Assembly: GCF_009931115.1 (NCBI RefSeq)
Contig: NZ_CP047491.1
Location: 1,144,001 to 1,208,000, forward strand
Direction: 5' to 3'
Source of the DNA: Microbulbifer hydrolyticus
GTDB lineage: Bacteria > Pseudomonadota > Gammaproteobacteria > Pseudomonadales > Cellvibrionaceae
Length of the DNA: 64,000 nucleotides
In this document: positions 1 through 8,780 of the stretch, piece after piece
How the letters are laid out: the number at the start of each line of letters is the position of its first letter
Position numbering within the stretch: position 1 is the first letter of the stretch
Position numbers and translations under genes: made by a program
Notes under the pieces: generated by a model
What the model was told of the DNA's origin: nothing
Database searches by the model: none
The model's input: the letters and a program-made list of their open reading frames with translations, nothing else

Positions 1-1
1 A

Positions 2-268
2 CAGTTTATCGTGGCGACGGACCAGGGCATTTTTTACAAAATGCAGCAGCAATGTCCGGGCAAGGAACTGATTGTGGCACCCACTGCCGGTTCCGGAGCT
101 ACCTGTCGTAGCTGCGCAAACTGCCCGTGGATGGCGATGAATTCGCTGGAAAACCTGTGCGGTGTTCTGGAGCGCGGTGACAATGAAATTCTGGTTGATC
201 CCGAGCTGGGCAAGCGAGCGATGATCCCGCTACAGCGGATGCTGGATTTCCGCAAACCCCTCGACTGA
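2..268 (+). CDS. nadA: Quinolinate synthase NadA, C-terminal part (5' end outside window)
   Basis: This is the C-terminal 88 residues of quinolinate synthase, which condenses iminoaspartate with dihydroxyacetone phosphate to make quinolinate for NAD synthesis in the cytoplasm. The frame is open from base 2 and begins [14 protein letters not shown], typical of the last NadA domain. The segment [13 protein letters not shown] holds the conserved cysteines of this family, one of which binds the 4Fe-4S cluster. A strong terminator follows the stop directly, so this is the end of its transcript. Confidence is high from the motif content; only the upstream part is missing. Confidence 0.93.
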   Translation, partial: QFIVATDQGIFYKMQQQCPGKELIVAPTAGSGATCRSCANCPWMAMNSLENLCGVLERGDNEILVDPELGKRAMIPLQRMLDFRKPLD

Positions 269-273
269 ACATA

Positions 274-301
274 AAAAAGAGCGGCTTTGGCCGCTCTTTT
301 T
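274..301. terminator. Bidirectional rho-independent terminator between nadA and bepA
   Basis: A 12-bp perfect stem (274-285 with 290-301) has a TTTG loop and is flanked by an A-run on the left and a T-run on the right, so it can act on both strands. It separates the convergent nadA and bepA genes. Confidence 0.9.
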
Positions 302-337
302 AGTTGTACCGAAGGTTGGGGAGGGTTTGGTGAACGA

Positions 338-1843
338 TCAGAGTTCCTTGGCCTTCTCCTGCATCTTGATCACATCTTTCATGCGCTGTTCCAGGATCGC
401 ATGGGTCTGGTAGTCGTTCTTGGCCAGGCGCACACCGTGGCGCAGGTGCTGCAAGGCCTTGTCGAAAACGCCGTTCAGGATGTAGTACTCCGCCCGTGCC
501 TCGTGTACACCGACAATATCACCGGCGAGGCCGTGGGTTTCTGCCAGCAGATACCATACCGCCGGATCCTTGCGGCGCACCCGGCTGTGCTTCTTGAGGA
601 TGCGCTCGGCGGCCAGATAGTTTCCGGCTTTGAAGTGCGCGTTGGCCAGCCCCATGATCAGGGCGTGGTTTTTCGGGCTCTGGCTTACCGCGGCCTGCAG
701 CCGCTTGGTGGCGCTGTTGTAATCGTGGCGCACCATGTCGATATCGGCGCGGGCGAGAATAAACGCGTCTTTGTCCGGCTCCCTGTCCAGCAGTGGCTGT
801 AAGGTATCCAGTGCCGTATCCGGCTTGCCCGCGGCGGTCTGCGCCAGAGCGAGGCCATAGCGTGCCGCGTCTTCGTTGTCATTGATGCCGCGCAGTTCTG
901 CCTGGAACCGCTTCACCGCCTGCTGGGGGGTGGCCTCCGCGTTTACCCGGATGCGGGCGCGCATCAGGTGGTATTCACGGCTGTCACGCAGGGGGATCTT
1001 GTCCATACGGTTGGCGCGCAGCTTGGCGTCTGCGATCCGCTTTTCCGTCACCGGGTGCGTGAGAAGGAATTCGGGCGGACGGCGGTAGTAACGGGTGGCC
1101 TTGAGCATCTGCTCGAACATCTCACCGGCGGCCTGCGGGTCCAGTCCCGCCTTGGCCAGGGTCTCAATGCCGACCCGGTCCGCCTCCTGCTCGTTCTGGC
1201 GGGAAAAGCGCAACTGGTTGTCCAGTGCCGCGGCCTGGGTAGCGGTCATCGCGGCAATACCGGCATCGCCACCGGCAGTGGCGGCCAGTACCAGGGCGCC
1301 AAGCATGCCAGCCAGCGTGGGGATTGTGCTGTTGCGCTGGGCCTCCAGTGAGCGGGCGTAATGCCGCTGGCTAAGGTGTGCCAGCTCATGGGCGAGCACC
1401 GAGGCAAACTGGTCTTCGTTCTCGGCAAACAGGAACAGGCCGGTGTGTACACCGACAACACCGCCAGGTACGGCGAAGGCATTCATGGTGTCATTGTTGA
1501 CCACCACCACGTCGAGGTTCTTGTCTTCCAGTGGGCTGTATTCGGCGAGGGACTTGAGGGAGTTCTCCACATACTGCTGTAACAGGGCATCGCTGGAGGT
1601 GCGTACCTGGCTGCGGAACATGCGCAGCCACATCTCGCCCAGTTCATTTTCCCGTGCCCGGGATACCAGACCGCTACTGGAGTCTCCCAGCTGTGGGAGC
1701 TGGATATGGTGGTCGTCCTGGGCGGTGGCCACCAGGGGGCTGGCCCCCAGTAACAGGCCGGCGGTCACACCGGCGGCACCCCGGCAAAGTCGCTGCCAGC
1801 AACGCTTCCAGGGATGGCTGAATGTTGTAAGGATCTCGGTCAT
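338..1843 (-). CDS. bepA: BepA-like M48 metalloprotease with TPR repeats (periplasmic)
   Basis: Predicted periplasmic zinc protease of the BepA/YfgC type, 501 aa. In E. coli this family helps assemble or degrade outer-membrane proteins such as LptD. The zinc motif HELAH (about residue 150) lies in LAHELAHLSQRH, and a downstream NEQEADRVG segment supplies the third zinc ligand, as in M48 peptidases. The C-terminal half is helical with tetratricopeptide-like repeats. I chose the ATG at 1843 because it puts a signal peptide (hydrophobic GVTAGLLLGASPLVATA) near the N terminus; a GTG at 1882 would add 13 residues. It is convergent with nadA and divergent from the TusA-like gene. Confidence 0.88.
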   Translation of the reverse strand: MTEILTTFSHPWKRCWQRLCRGAAGVTAGLLLGASPLVATAQDDHHIQLPQLGDSSSGLVSRARENELGEMWLRMFRSQVRTSSDALLQQYVENSLKSLAEYSPLEDKNLDVVVVNNDTMNAFAVPGGVVGVHTGLFLFAENEDQFASVLAHELAHLSQRHYARSLEAQRNSTIPTLAGMLGALVLAATAGGDAGIAAMTATQAAALDNQLRFSRQNEQEADRVGIETLAKAGLDPQAAGEMFEQMLKATRYYRRPPEFLLTHPVTEKRIADAKLRANRMDKIPLRDSREYHLMRARIRVNAEATPQQAVKRFQAELRGINDNEDAARYGLALAQTAAGKPDTALDTLQPLLDREPDKDAFILARADIDMVRHDYNSATKRLQAAVSQSPKNHALIMGLANAHFKAGNYLAAERILKKHSRVRRKDPAVWYLLAETHGLAGDIVGVHEARAEYYILNGVFDKALQHLRHGVRLAKNDYQTHAILEQRMKDVIKMQEKAKEL

Positions 1844-2008
1844 ATTCTTTACTGCGCCTGCCGGGTTGCCTACCGCTAACACTATACGTAACCCTGTGAG
1901 ACTGTCGAGGTTTTGATCAGTGCCGCGGTAAAAGGTTCCACTGAATGACCCATTGACCTGGCGGCGCCGTTATAATTCGCGGCATTTACGGTTCTTTACC
2001 ACAGTTTT

Positions 2009-2308
2009 ATGACCGATTCGCCAATATGCGCCACAGATCGCCCGGGGGTCGACTGGGAGTCTGCCTACAGGGTAGATGCCCGGGGGCTGCCCTGCCCGCA
2101 GCCCCTGCTGGCGATGCGGCGCGCAATGAAACAACTGGCTCCCGGAGCGCTATTGCATCTGGTGGCCACCGACCCGGCATCCGAGCGGGATATTCGCAGC
2201 TTTTGTACCCTCAGTGGTGTACCGTTGCTGCGGGTTGAAACGCAGGGGAAGGAGTTTCACTACTGGCTGCAGCCGGTGGTTGCCGGGAACGGGAAATCGA
2301 TAATTTAG
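2009..2308 (+). CDS. TusA-like sulfurtransferase / sulfur carrier
   Basis: Small protein of 99 aa in the TusA/SirA family. The signature DARGLPCPQPLL contains the CPxP motif whose cysteine carries the persulfide in TusA proteins. Family members pass sulfur to tRNA thiolation, molybdenum cofactor or selenium enzymes; which route applies here cannot be told from sequence. A consensus -10 hexamer TATAAT lies at 1971-1976, though the nearest -35-like TTGACC (1953-1958) is too close. The PerM-like permease gene starts 71 bp downstream on the same strand, so the two may be co-transcribed. Confidence 0.85.
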   Translation: MTDSPICATDRPGVDWESAYRVDARGLPCPQPLLAMRRAMKQLAPGALLHLVATDPASERDIRSFCTLSGVPLLRVETQGKEFHYWLQPVVAGNGKSII

Positions 2309-2379
2309 CCCGCCGGAAAACGGCGAGCGGCACCGGTAAGTGTGCCAATGCATGTAAAAGTCTCGAGAGAACAGGATCT

Positions 2380-3507
2380 ATGTTTGCGATTATTAGGGGT
2401 TGGGTAAATCGCTATTTCAGCCAGGAAGAAGTGGTGTTGCTGGTACTGCTGTTGCTGGCGGCACTGGTCGTGCTGGCGACCCTGGGGGTCGTTCTGGCGC
2501 CGGTGCTGGCAGCGTTGGTGATAGCCTTTCTTATGCAGGGCATGGTGTTGCGACTGCAATCCTGGAAAGTTCCACACTGGCTCGCAGTGAGCATTGCCTG
2601 CATGGTGCTTGTGGGCACCATCGTCGCGCTGCTGTTTGTGGTTATGCCGATCATTTCCCGCCAGACAGTACGGCTGTTCGCCGAGTTGCCGAACATGATC
2701 GATCGCGGCCACGAATTGCTGTTGCTGCTTCCTGAGCAGTATCCGCGGCTGGTGTCCGCCCAGCAGATCGACGAGATCTTTACCACGCTTGGCAGCGAGC
2801 TGGGTTCCATGGGGCAGACGGTGCTGACATTCTCGCTTGCGAACCTGCCGGTACTCGCGGCGGTTTTGATCTATCTGGTGGTGGTGCCGATCCTGGTGTT
2901 CTTCTTCCTCAAGGATTCCAGCAAGCTGCTGGGCTGGTGTGCGTCATTCCTTCCCAACCAGCGTCCCATGCTGCGGCAGATCTGGTACGAAATGAATGAC
3001 CAGGTAGCCAACTATGTGCGCGGCAAGGTGATTGAGATCGCCATTGTCGCCGTGGTCAGCTACGTGGCGTTCCTGCTGCTGGGAGTCAATTACGCACTGC
3101 TACTGGCAGTGGCGGTGGGCCTGTCGGTGTTGATCCCGTATATAGGCGCTGCCGTGGTGACCATTCCGGTGGCGGCCATCGGCCTGTTCCAGTGGGGCTG
3201 GAGCAGTGAATTTTTCTGGCTGATGTTCGCCTACGGCATGATTCAGTTACTGGACGGCAATGTGCTGGTGCCTATCCTGTTCTCCGAGGCGGTCAATCTG
3301 CACCCGGTGGCGATCATTATGGCAGTGCTGGTATTTGGCGGGATCTGGGGATTCTGGGGGGTGTTCTTCGCGATCCCCCTGGCGACCCTCGCCAAGGCGA
3401 TTCTCAATGCCTGGCCAACCAGTGAGCATCAGGCGGAATGGCAGGCCCGGGAAGCGGTGGCGGCGCCGCAGGAATCTCGCGAGGCGCAGCAGGAAACTGC
3501 CGAGTAG
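2380..3507 (+). CDS. AI-2E/PerM family inner-membrane permease
   Basis: Inner-membrane protein of 375 aa with about eight hydrophobic segments, including long stretches around residues 15-60 and 205-330. The sequence DQVANYVRGKVIEIAIVAV and the late segment GNVLVPILFSEAVNLHPVAII are typical of the AI-2E transporter (PerM/YdgG) superfamily. Substrates vary across this family (autoinducer-2 export, Na+/H+ exchange, or unknown), so no substrate is assigned. The C-terminal tail is hydrophilic and rich in A, E and Q. It follows the TusA-like gene and precedes purC, a neighbourhood common in gammaproteobacteria. Confidence 0.85.
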   Translation: MFAIIRGWVNRYFSQEEVVLLVLLLLAALVVLATLGVVLAPVLAALVIAFLMQGMVLRLQSWKVPHWLAVSIACMVLVGTIVALLFVVMPIISRQTVRLFAELPNMIDRGHELLLLLPEQYPRLVSAQQIDEIFTTLGSELGSMGQTVLTFSLANLPVLAAVLIYLVVVPILVFFFLKDSSKLLGWCASFLPNQRPMLRQIWYEMNDQVANYVRGKVIEIAIVAVVSYVAFLLLGVNYALLLAVAVGLSVLIPYIGAAVVTIPVAAIGLFQWGWSSEFFWLMFAYGMIQLLDGNVLVPILFSEAVNLHPVAIIMAVLVFGGIWGFWGVFFAIPLATLAKAILNAWPTSEHQAEWQAREAVAAPQESREAQQETAE

Positions 3508-3612
3508 ACCGCTCGCTGAGGCACCTGCAGATACTGTCTCGCAACGCTGCTATTTGCTAGAGTTCGCCGCCTGATTCAGGGGCCCGCCCCGGTTAACCAA
3601 CTAGGAATGTTC

Positions 3613-4716
3613 ATGAGCCTTGCCGACAAAGTACTGGCAGTTAACAACGACCTGCCGATTCGCACCGACAAGCCGGTTCACAGTGGCAAAGTCCGCTCTG
3701 TTTACTGGCTGACAGAGGCCGACAGCCGTCGCCTGATTCAGGAGAAAGGCTATCCGGTGGCGCCCGATGCGCCGCTGGCGGTGATGGTTATCTCCGATCG
3801 CATCTCAGCCTTCGATTGTATCTGGACCGGGGAGGGTAACCTGCGCGGTGTCCCCGGCAAGGGCGCGGCTCTCAATGCCATTGCCAACCACTGGTTCAAG
3901 CTGTTTAAAGAGCAGGGGCTGGCAGACAGCCATATCCTGGATATTCCGCACCCGGCGGTGTGGATTGTGCAGAAGGCGCGCCCGGTGATGATCGAAGCGA
4001 TTGCTCGCCAGTACATCACAGGCTCCATGTGGCGCGCCTATAGCAAGGGCGAACGCGAATTTTGCGGTATCCAGCTCCCCGATGGCCTGAGCAAAGACCA
4101 GAAACTGCCGGAGTTGCTGATTACCCCTTCTACCAAGGGGATCCTGAAGGGTATCCCGGGCGTGCCCGAGGCGGACGATGTCAATATCACCCGCAAAAAC
4201 ATCGAGGATAACTTCGCCGCGTTCAATTTTCGCAGTGCGGGTGACATCGACCGCTACGAGCAGCTGCTGAAAGAAGGTTTCGATGTCATTTCCGCGGAAC
4301 TGGAAAAGCTGGACCAGGTATTTGTCGATACCAAGTTTGAGTTTGGTTATGTGACCGATGCAGAAGGCAACGAAAAGCTGATCTACATGGATGAAGTGGG
4401 GACTCCGGATTCCTCGCGTATCTGGGACGGCGCGCAGTACCGCAATGGCGAGGTGGTGGAGAACTCCAAGGAGGGCTTCCGTCAGGCGCTGCTGAATCAC
4501 TTCCCGGATCCGGATATTCTGCTCAACAAGGATCGTATGGACGAGCGCGAAGCCCTGGCCCGGGACAATGAACTTCCCGAGTCGATGCTGATGGATGTGT
4601 CTGCCACCTACGTAGGGATTGCGGAAAAGATCATTGGTGAAAAACTGGTGATTTCGGACAACCCGAAGGCGGAAATCGTCCAGGTATTGCGAGATGCGTA
4701 CGGGTTGATCGACTGA
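3613..4716 (+). CDS. purC: Phosphoribosylaminoimidazole-succinocarboxamide synthase (long form)
   Basis: SAICAR synthase joins aspartate to CAIR with ATP in purine synthesis. At 367 aa this is the long form found in Vibrio and Shewanella, not the roughly 237-aa E. coli form. Recognisable segments are [11 protein letters not shown] near the N terminus, [12 protein letters not shown], the [12 protein letters not shown] region, and [10 protein letters not shown]. An in-frame ATG lies at 3607, but the AGGA at 3603-3606 touches it directly. From 3613 the same AGGA has a normal spacing of 6 nt and the protein starts [11 protein letters not shown], as I recall for Vibrio PurC. A terminator follows the stop. 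Confidence 0.95.
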   Translation: MSLADKVLAVNNDLPIRTDKPVHSGKVRSVYWLTEADSRRLIQEKGYPVAPDAPLAVMVISDRISAFDCIWTGEGNLRGVPGKGAALNAIANHWFKLFKEQGLADSHILDIPHPAVWIVQKARPVMIEAIARQYITGSMWRAYSKGEREFCGIQLPDGLSKDQKLPELLITPSTKGILKGIPGVPEADDVNITRKNIEDNFAAFNFRSAGDIDRYEQLLKEGFDVISAELEKLDQVFVDTKFEFGYVTDAEGNEKLIYMDEVGTPDSSRIWDGAQYRNGEVVENSKEGFRQALLNHFPDPDILLNKDRMDEREALARDNELPESMLMDVSATYVGIAEKIIGEKLVISDNPKAEIVQVLRDAYGLID

Positions 4717-4733
4717 CGCCAGTTTGCGCAGAT

Positions 4734-4762
4734 AAAAAAACCCGGCCTTTGCCGGGTTTTTT
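4734..4762. terminator. Bidirectional terminator between purC and the aminotransferase gene
   Basis: A 6-bp GC stem (4741-4746 with 4751-4756) extended by a 7-A run on the left and a T-run on the right, with a CTTT loop. It separates two convergent genes. Confidence 0.88.
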
Positions 4763-4795
4763 CGTTTTGGGCGCAGAGCCGTTACGTGCGGAAAA

Positions 4796-6070
4796 TCAGG
4801 CCGCTTGCAGCGCCTTGCGCACGCTCGCCAGCTTCACGCACAGCACAAATACCGACATGGCCGTATCCAGCTCTTCCAGCGGCGGGAAGCTCGGGGCAAT
4901 ACGGATGTTGGTATTTTCCGGGTCTTTGCCGTAGGGGAAGGTTGCACCGGCAGGGGTGAGTTTTACGCCCGCTTCCGCAGACAGGCGGATGACTTCAGAC
5001 GCCACACCCGGGCGGGTGTTGAAGGAAACAAAATAGCCGCCTTTCGGGGTTTCCCATTCACCCAGGTCGGAGTCGGCGAAATTCTTGTCCAGGTGCTCCA
5101 GCACACAGGCGAATTTCGGACGCAGAATTTCCGCATGCTTCTGCATGTGTTGCTTCAGCTGGGTCAGCTCTGGGAACAGGCGCACATGGCGCAGCTGGTT
5201 GACCTTGTCGGGGCCGATCGTCATTGCCGACATCTGCTGTTTCAGCGATGCCAGGTTGGCCGGGCTGGCACTCACAAATGCCACACCGGAACCGGCATGG
5301 GTGACCTTGGAGGTGGACGCGAACTGCAGAACCGAGTCTGCGGTCTCGTTACCCAGCGCTGCTTCGCGGATGTTCGGCAGTGCGACCTGGTGATCCAGAT
5401 CGTGAATGGCGTAGGCATTGTCCCAGAAAATACGGAAGCCGGGGTTTGCAACCTTGCCCAGTTGCGCCAGGCGGTCGACGGTATCCGCGTCGTAGGTTAC
5501 TCCGGTCGGGTTGGAAAACTTCGGCACACACCACAGGCCGATGATCTGGTCGTCTTCACGAATCTTTTGCTCCACCACGTCCATGTCCGGCCCGGTGGCG
5601 GTCATGGGGACGGTTTCCATGGCGATACCCAGCTGCTCGCAGATGGCGAAGTGACGGTCGTAACCGGGAACCGGGCACAGGAACTTGGGTGCGCTCATGT
5701 CTTTCCACGGCTGGTTGCCGGCAAAGCCGAACAGGTAGCCGGTCAGTACGGCGTGGTACATCAGGGTGAGTGAGCTACTGCCACCGGCGAGTACTTCTTC
5801 ATACGGTACCTGCAGCACGTCGGCACCCAGTTCGCGGGCAGCAGCGATGCCTTCGAGGCCACCGTAGTTGCGAGTGTCAGTACCATCCGGCGCGCGGTAG
5901 TCACCATTGAGAATACCGTCCAGGTCGTCGGACAGGCTCAGCTGATCTGCCGCCGGTTTACCGCGGGTAATATCCAGGCTCAGGTTATGCTGGCAAATAC
6001 GCTGGTACTGTTGCTCCAGCTCCTTTTCCCACTGTTGCAGCTGTTCGCGTTGGGCGGTCTCGATACGCAC
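4796..6070 (-). CDS. PLP-dependent aspartate-type aminotransferase (class I/II fold)
   Basis: Cytoplasmic aminotransferase of 424 aa. It resembles the MocR-aminotransferase-like aspartate aminotransferase group (PF12897 type, as in Corynebacterium AspT) by its N terminus with LDITRGKPAADQL and by FSNPTGVTYD. The probable PLP lysine lies in STSKVTHAGSGVAF (about residue 255). FWDNAYAIHDL contains the DxAY motif that contacts the PLP ring in fold-type I enzymes. The amino donor is likely aspartate or a related acid, inferred from family only. It stands alone, convergent with purC, with an intergenic gap of about 175 bp to the next gene. Confidence 0.82.
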   Translation of the reverse strand: MRIETAQREQLQQWEKELEQQYQRICQHNLSLDITRGKPAADQLSLSDDLDGILNGDYRAPDGTDTRNYGGLEGIAAARELGADVLQVPYEEVLAGGSSSLTLMYHAVLTGYLFGFAGNQPWKDMSAPKFLCPVPGYDRHFAICEQLGIAMETVPMTATGPDMDVVEQKIREDDQIIGLWCVPKFSNPTGVTYDADTVDRLAQLGKVANPGFRIFWDNAYAIHDLDHQVALPNIREAALGNETADSVLQFASTSKVTHAGSGVAFVSASPANLASLKQQMSAMTIGPDKVNQLRHVRLFPELTQLKQHMQKHAEILRPKFACVLEHLDKNFADSDLGEWETPKGGYFVSFNTRPGVASEVIRLSAEAGVKLTPAGATFPYGKDPENTNIRIAPSFPPLEELDTAMSVFVLCVKLASVRKALQAA

Positions 6071-6245
6071 GGAAAGTCCTCATTCAGGCGGTTGATCTTG
6101 CGGGTGAGGAGCTTATCAGCCACGGGCGGATTGCGTCATGTTTTCTGGCACTTTTTTAACGTAAATCCCGGTAAAAACAGTCATTGCCGGCAGATAATTT
6201 GTTTCGATTGAAACGGTGTGGCGTAATTTGTACCGCCGGGTGGCT

Positions 6246-7106
6246 TCAGTGCTCTTGTGCGGCGAGGATGCGGAAGTCGGCCGCGTAATCGAGTAGGTTT
6301 GATTTCAGGTGTTTGCGTTGCTGAGGGGTGGAACTTTTGAGTATTTCGCTGGCGAGTGACCGGGCCTGGGCTCGCAGCTGATCCTGCATGTTGCGATAGT
6401 CTTGTGGCCAGAGAGACTGTGGGTTGATCAGCAGTTCCCGCAGCTTTTTCTCGTAGCCCTCCGGTTTACTGCGCAGGGTGTCGATGAAGGAATTGGCCCA
6501 TGCCTGGCGCTGGGCATCGCGGCGCTTCGGATCAAATTTTGTGGTGGCGACCTGATGATCGATCATGGCGTCCTGTTCCGGGGTCAGGTCACCCAGCCAG
6601 CGCTCGGCCTGCTTGCGAAACTGTTTTTCCCGTTTGTGTTTGGATTTCTCCCATTTCTTCAGGGACTCTTCACGCTCTTCGCGCACGTTTTCTTCGAGCT
6701 GATCAATCTGTGGATCGTCCAGTTGGATGACGATAGGGAGTAGTAGATCGGTCAGCATCACCACCGATGAGTGCCAGAAGTTATCTACCTGCTTCTCTAT
6801 CTGTATCAGCTTTTCTGGTGTGGCATCTGGTGAGTCGACATCGTCGGCAAGTGATTCCAGGTAGTCGGCGTAGCGGGGCAGTTGGGTCTGGCGATGCCAG
6901 CGGTGAAACTCATCCACGCGCAGGGAGAGCAGGTCCTCCTGTGCGCCATCCAGGTCGAGGTACTTGTTGAGGTTGCGGTCCATCCACCAGTCCAGGTGGC
7001 CATAGACCAGCCGGACGCTGGAGCAGCCACCGGCAAACAGCAGTATCAGCGCCAGTGCAGCGCCGATTATGCGAGTTACCCTTTGGTGATGGTGCGAGGC
7101 ATTCAT
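6246..7106 (-). CDS. DUF6279 family lipoprotein
   Basis: Putative outer-membrane or periplasmic lipoprotein of 286 aa. The N terminus has a basic start, a hydrophobic stretch IIGAALALILLFAG and a lipobox-like AGGC with the cysteine at about residue 28; the -3 residue is A rather than the usual L, a slightly unusual lipobox. The segment LVYGHLDWWMDRNLNKYLDLD is characteristic of DUF6279 proteins. The rest is highly charged and helical (EENVREEREESLKKWEKSKHK), probably coiled coil. Function is unknown. Confidence 0.78.
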   Translation of the reverse strand: MNASHHHQRVTRIIGAALALILLFAGGCSSVRLVYGHLDWWMDRNLNKYLDLDGAQEDLLSLRVDEFHRWHRQTQLPRYADYLESLADDVDSPDATPEKLIQIEKQVDNFWHSSVVMLTDLLLPIVIQLDDPQIDQLEENVREEREESLKKWEKSKHKREKQFRKQAERWLGDLTPEQDAMIDHQVATTKFDPKRRDAQRQAWANSFIDTLRSKPEGYEKKLRELLINPQSLWPQDYRNMQDQLRAQARSLASEILKSSTPQQRKHLKSNLLDYAADFRILAAQEH

Positions 7107-7153
7107 GGCGATAAATATAGATCCTGGCTGCCACCCCCGCGACTTTCCAACGG

Positions 7154-7291
7154 TTAATTAATCCAGACTTCCACGCCCCTGTTTTTTACCAGCCCCTGCT
7201 TGCTGTCGGCGGCGCTGTTACAGACAAGCAGGCATATTGCTGTGGTCACGGTTGTTCGTAACGCGCTCCTTGCGGCCTGGCTGAGTCCCAT
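7154..7291 (-). CDS. Possible small exported protein (45 aa), unrecognised
   Basis: A short ORF starting at the ATG at 7291 is preceded by AGGGG with about 6 nt spacing, a good ribosome binding site. The protein starts MGLSQAARSALRTTVTTAI, followed by CLLVCNSAADS, which looks like a signal peptide or a weak lipobox. The mature part would be only about 20 residues, ending VEVWIN. It lies 48 bp upstream of the lipoprotein gene on the same strand. I do not recognise it; it could be a decayed gene or chance. Confidence 0.3.
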   Translation of the reverse strand: MGLSQAARSALRTTVTTAICLLVCNSAADSKQGLVKNRGVEVWIN

Positions 7292-7608
7292 CGATTTCCC
7301 CTGTTTGTGTATATTTCCGTCGGCGGCCCTCATCGGCCTATCCATCAGCGGTTGTTGTGTTCCACATCCTTCTGGGCGCGCGCTTTATCGCAGAAAAGTG
7401 TAACGAGGTTACTGTTATCAGGCCGAGCTCAGGCGCCAGCTACTGCTACGTGGGAGGAATAGTCTGGCGGTTGGCGGGTTGTTTGTTTTTTGCCCGCCCT
7501 TGCCGTACGCTGCTGGCTGCAATGCCCCTATGGCGCTTTTTTCGGCACCCGCAGCATGGGCCGGGCGCATAATTGAACAATTCGAGGGGATTTTTTTGAA
7601 AAAGGGCA
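7292..7608. other. Non-coding stretch upstream of the nag operon
   Basis: No convincing gene is visible here. A short inverted repeat AATTG-AA-CAATT lies at 7571-7582, and a T-run with TTGAAA (7596-7601) sits just before the LacI-type operator. The rest shows nothing I can interpret. Confidence 0.4.
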
Positions 7609-7622
7609 TGACAACGCTGTCA
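7609..7622. promoter_or_regulatory. LacI/NagR-type operator upstream of nagK
   Basis: The palindrome TGACAACGCTGTCA is 138 bp before the nagK start. It shares the pattern TGACA(A/G)CG(C/T)T(G/A)TCA with the sites at 16798, 26444 and 26468. A possible promoter overlaps it: ATGACA at 7608-7613 and TAGTAT at 7632-7637 with an 18-bp spacer, which would place the operator over the -35 and spacer. The central CG is typical of LacI-family operators. Confidence 0.8.
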
Positions 7623-7759
7623 TTTGTCTTGTAGTATTTCTCCCATATTGGCACAGACGTCAATGACGGCGTCGCGCCGGATCTCCCAGGGGAGCAGGAA
7701 TTGCTGTGGGGAATCCGGTAAGGACAGATAACAATAGAAAATCTTAGGGGCCGGATCAG

Positions 7760-8710
7760 ATGGTTGCTTTGAGAGACAGCAGGGACATTCTTTACGTTGG
7801 CGTCGACGGAGGTGGCAGCAAGTGCCGTGCCTCGGTTTTCGATGCGAACAATCGCCTGCTGGGTACCGGCGTTTCCGGGCCCGCAAACCCCCTCCATGGG
7901 TATGCCCAGACCATTGACTCCATTGTGCGCTCTGCCGCCCTGGCCGTTGCTGATGCCGGTATGCCGGCGGAAACGCTGGGCGAGCTGGTTGCGGGCGTAG
8001 GCCTGGCTGGCGTCAATATGCCGCGTCTCTACAACGAGATGAATGCCTGGGCCCATCCCTTCAAACAAATGTTTCTGACAACCGACCAGCACTCTGCCTG
8101 CCTTGGCGCCCATCGCGGTGGCGACGGGGCCGTCATCATTGCCGGGACCGGCTCTGTAGGGTACTCGTGGGTCAACGGTCGCAGTGAGATTGTCGGTGGC
8201 CACGGCTTTCCGCACGGAGATAAAGGCAGTGGCGCCTGGCTGGGAATGGAGGCGGTGAAATATCTGTTGATGGCAATGGAAGGGCTGGCAGCCGAGTCTA
8301 TGCTGCAGCGTGAGCTACAGAAGGCGCTGGGTACGGACGACCCCTACGACGTGATTGAAACGATGGCAGGGAAACCCTCCAGTCAATACGCCAAACTGGC
8401 GGTGCCGGTGGTGGAATGCGCCGAGGCTGATTGCCCGGTTGCGGTGTCCATCATGCGCGATGGTGCGGCCTACATCAGCGATCTTGCTGAGAAACTGATG
8501 GAGAGCAACCCGCCACGTCTGGCCATGATCGGTGGTCTTGCGCCGCGCCTTAAACCCTGGCTGAAGCCTCATGTGGCAGAGCGGGTTTCCGACCCGCTGG
8601 ATCCGCCCGAGCTGGGTTGTGCCTATTTCGCTCAATACTCGCTGGCAGCGCTGGGAGAGAGTGAATCCCGGTCGGCAGATGAGGTCGATGCAAAAGCGCT
8701 CTTTGGATAA
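7760..8710 (+). CDS. nagK: N-acetylglucosamine kinase (BadF/BadG/BcrA/BcrD ATPase family)
   Basis: Predicted cytoplasmic kinase of 316 aa that phosphorylates GlcNAc entering through NagP. It belongs to the BadF/BadG-type ASKHA ATPases. The phosphate-1 loop is YVGVDGGGSKCRASVFD (residues 12-28), the phosphate-2 region is VIIAGTGSVGYSW, and HGDKGSGAWLGMEAVK is typical of this kinase group. An AGGGG lies about 9 nt before the ATG. It is the first gene of nagK-nagB-nagA-nagP and carries the operator upstream. A general sugar kinase role is the main alternative, but context favours GlcNAc. Confidence 0.88.
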   Translation: MVALRDSRDILYVGVDGGGSKCRASVFDANNRLLGTGVSGPANPLHGYAQTIDSIVRSAALAVADAGMPAETLGELVAGVGLAGVNMPRLYNEMNAWAHPFKQMFLTTDQHSACLGAHRGGDGAVIIAGTGSVGYSWVNGRSEIVGGHGFPHGDKGSGAWLGMEAVKYLLMAMEGLAAESMLQRELQKALGTDDPYDVIETMAGKPSSQYAKLAVPVVECAEADCPVAVSIMRDGAAYISDLAEKLMESNPPRLAMIGGLAPRLKPWLKPHVAERVSDPLDPPELGCAYFAQYSLAALGESESRSADEVDAKALFG

Positions 8711-8780
8711 GCGAGCGCACTAGCTAGAACACACAGGTTGTTAGACAACAAAAGTCATACGGATATTACGGACAAGTTTT

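Noticed and set aside
1953..1976. Promoter TTGACC/TATAAT before the TusA-like gene
   Set aside because: The -10 is perfect but the spacer is only 12 bp, so the -35 cannot be paired with it.
8738..8752. Inverted repeat TTGTT-AGAC-AACAA between nagK and nagB
   Set aside because: Only 5 bp arms with no match to the other sites; too short to interpret.
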